A stretch of DNA of 64,000 nucleotides from Streptomyces maremycinicus (GTDB lineage Bacteria; Actinomycetota; Actinomycetes; Streptomycetales; Streptomycetaceae). The translations under genes and the position numbers were made by a program. The stretch covers positions 40,292-104,291 of the forward strand of contig NZ_BBYG01000026.1 in assembly GCF_001184025.1 (NCBI RefSeq), given 5' to 3'. This document shows, piece after piece, positions 63,962-64,000 of the stretch. Positions within the stretch are counted from its first letter, which is position 1, and each line of letters opens with the position of its first letter. Under the pieces are notes generated by a model. That model did no database searches. It worked only from the letters and a program-made list of their open reading frames with translations, and was not told where the DNA came from.

Positions 63962-64000
63962 GGTCGACGTCACCGCCGACCCGTTCGTCAGCCCGCTCTC

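Overview
The window is a stretch of chromosome from a high-GC actinobacterium, almost certainly a Streptomyces. The evidence is a GC content near 70 percent or above, many GTG starts, a tipA gene with its characteristic promoter, a XRE/ATP-binding/DUF397 trio of the WhiJ/AbaA type, a SARP (AfsR-like) regulator, zinc-independent ribosomal protein paralogues and a second, orphan nuoD. Gene order from the NAD/pantothenate operon through the fol genes, ftsH, hpt, tilS, dac and ppa to tipA agrees with my memory of the S. coelicolor core chromosome; no search was run. I see no insertion sequence, prophage, CRISPR array or rRNA. One tRNA is present, tRNA-Thr(CGU).

Layout. 0.05-6.4 kb: a leftward operon for cofactor synthesis (DUF2520 oxidoreductase, panC, nadB, nadC, coaX) with overlapping starts and stops, followed by an unknown gene. 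6.7-9.1 kb: a threonine aldolase-like enzyme and an ArsR-family regulator with a perfect inverted repeat in front. 9.2-11.1 kb: a two-component system. 11.2-13.5 kb: a MidA-type methyltransferase convergent with the orphan complex I subunit gene nuoD. 13.5-20.9 kb: a pair of PH-domain membrane proteins, a coiled-coil membrane protein, an esterase and a DUF2156 membrane protein. 21.0-25.0 kb: folate synthesis (folP, a SnoaL-like gene, folB, folK, a DUF3180 gene, and convergent folE). 25.1-32.2 kb: leftward ftsH, hpt, tilS, a DUF2342 metalloprotease and a D,D-carboxypeptidase, with ppa divergent. 32.8-39.8 kb: a Thr/Ser exporter, DedA, YbjQ, tipA, and a ClC channel/glutamate decarboxylase pair. 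39.9-44.1 kb: a PadR-controlled ABC exporter and an aldehyde dehydrogenase. 44.1-46.3 kb: the WhiJ-like trio. 47.3-49.8 kb: two divergent operons of zinc-free ribosomal proteins (S18, L31, L33 / L28, S14) with a COG0523 protein, probably under Zur. 49.9-55.4 kb: lipoproteins, a DUF2786 protein, a Clp-N/HTH protein and an orphan family A DNA polymerase. 55.8-64.0 kb: a SARP regulator, a glycosyltransferase, small genes, a hydroxyacid dehydrogenase, tRNA-Thr and a secreted tripeptidyl-aminopeptidase-like hydrolase.

The most useful new observations are regulatory. The ATP-binding and DUF397 genes of the WhiJ-like locus carry the same 16-bp motif about 100 bp upstream. The Clp-N/HTH gene appears to be leaderless, with two operators over its promoter. 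The PadR-ABC operon has duplicated operators bracketing a near-consensus promoter. tipA keeps both its 19-bp-spacer promoter and an internal ribosome site for the short ligand-binding form. A ClC protein is paired with glutamate decarboxylase, a MidA methyltransferase sits next to a NuoD paralogue, and a penicillin-binding protein has an N-terminal tail of five 11-residue repeats. Several gaps hold short tandem repeats (13, 14, 24, 30, 31 and 78 bp) that no gene explains. Start codons were chosen by ribosome-binding site and homology from memory; alternatives are stated.
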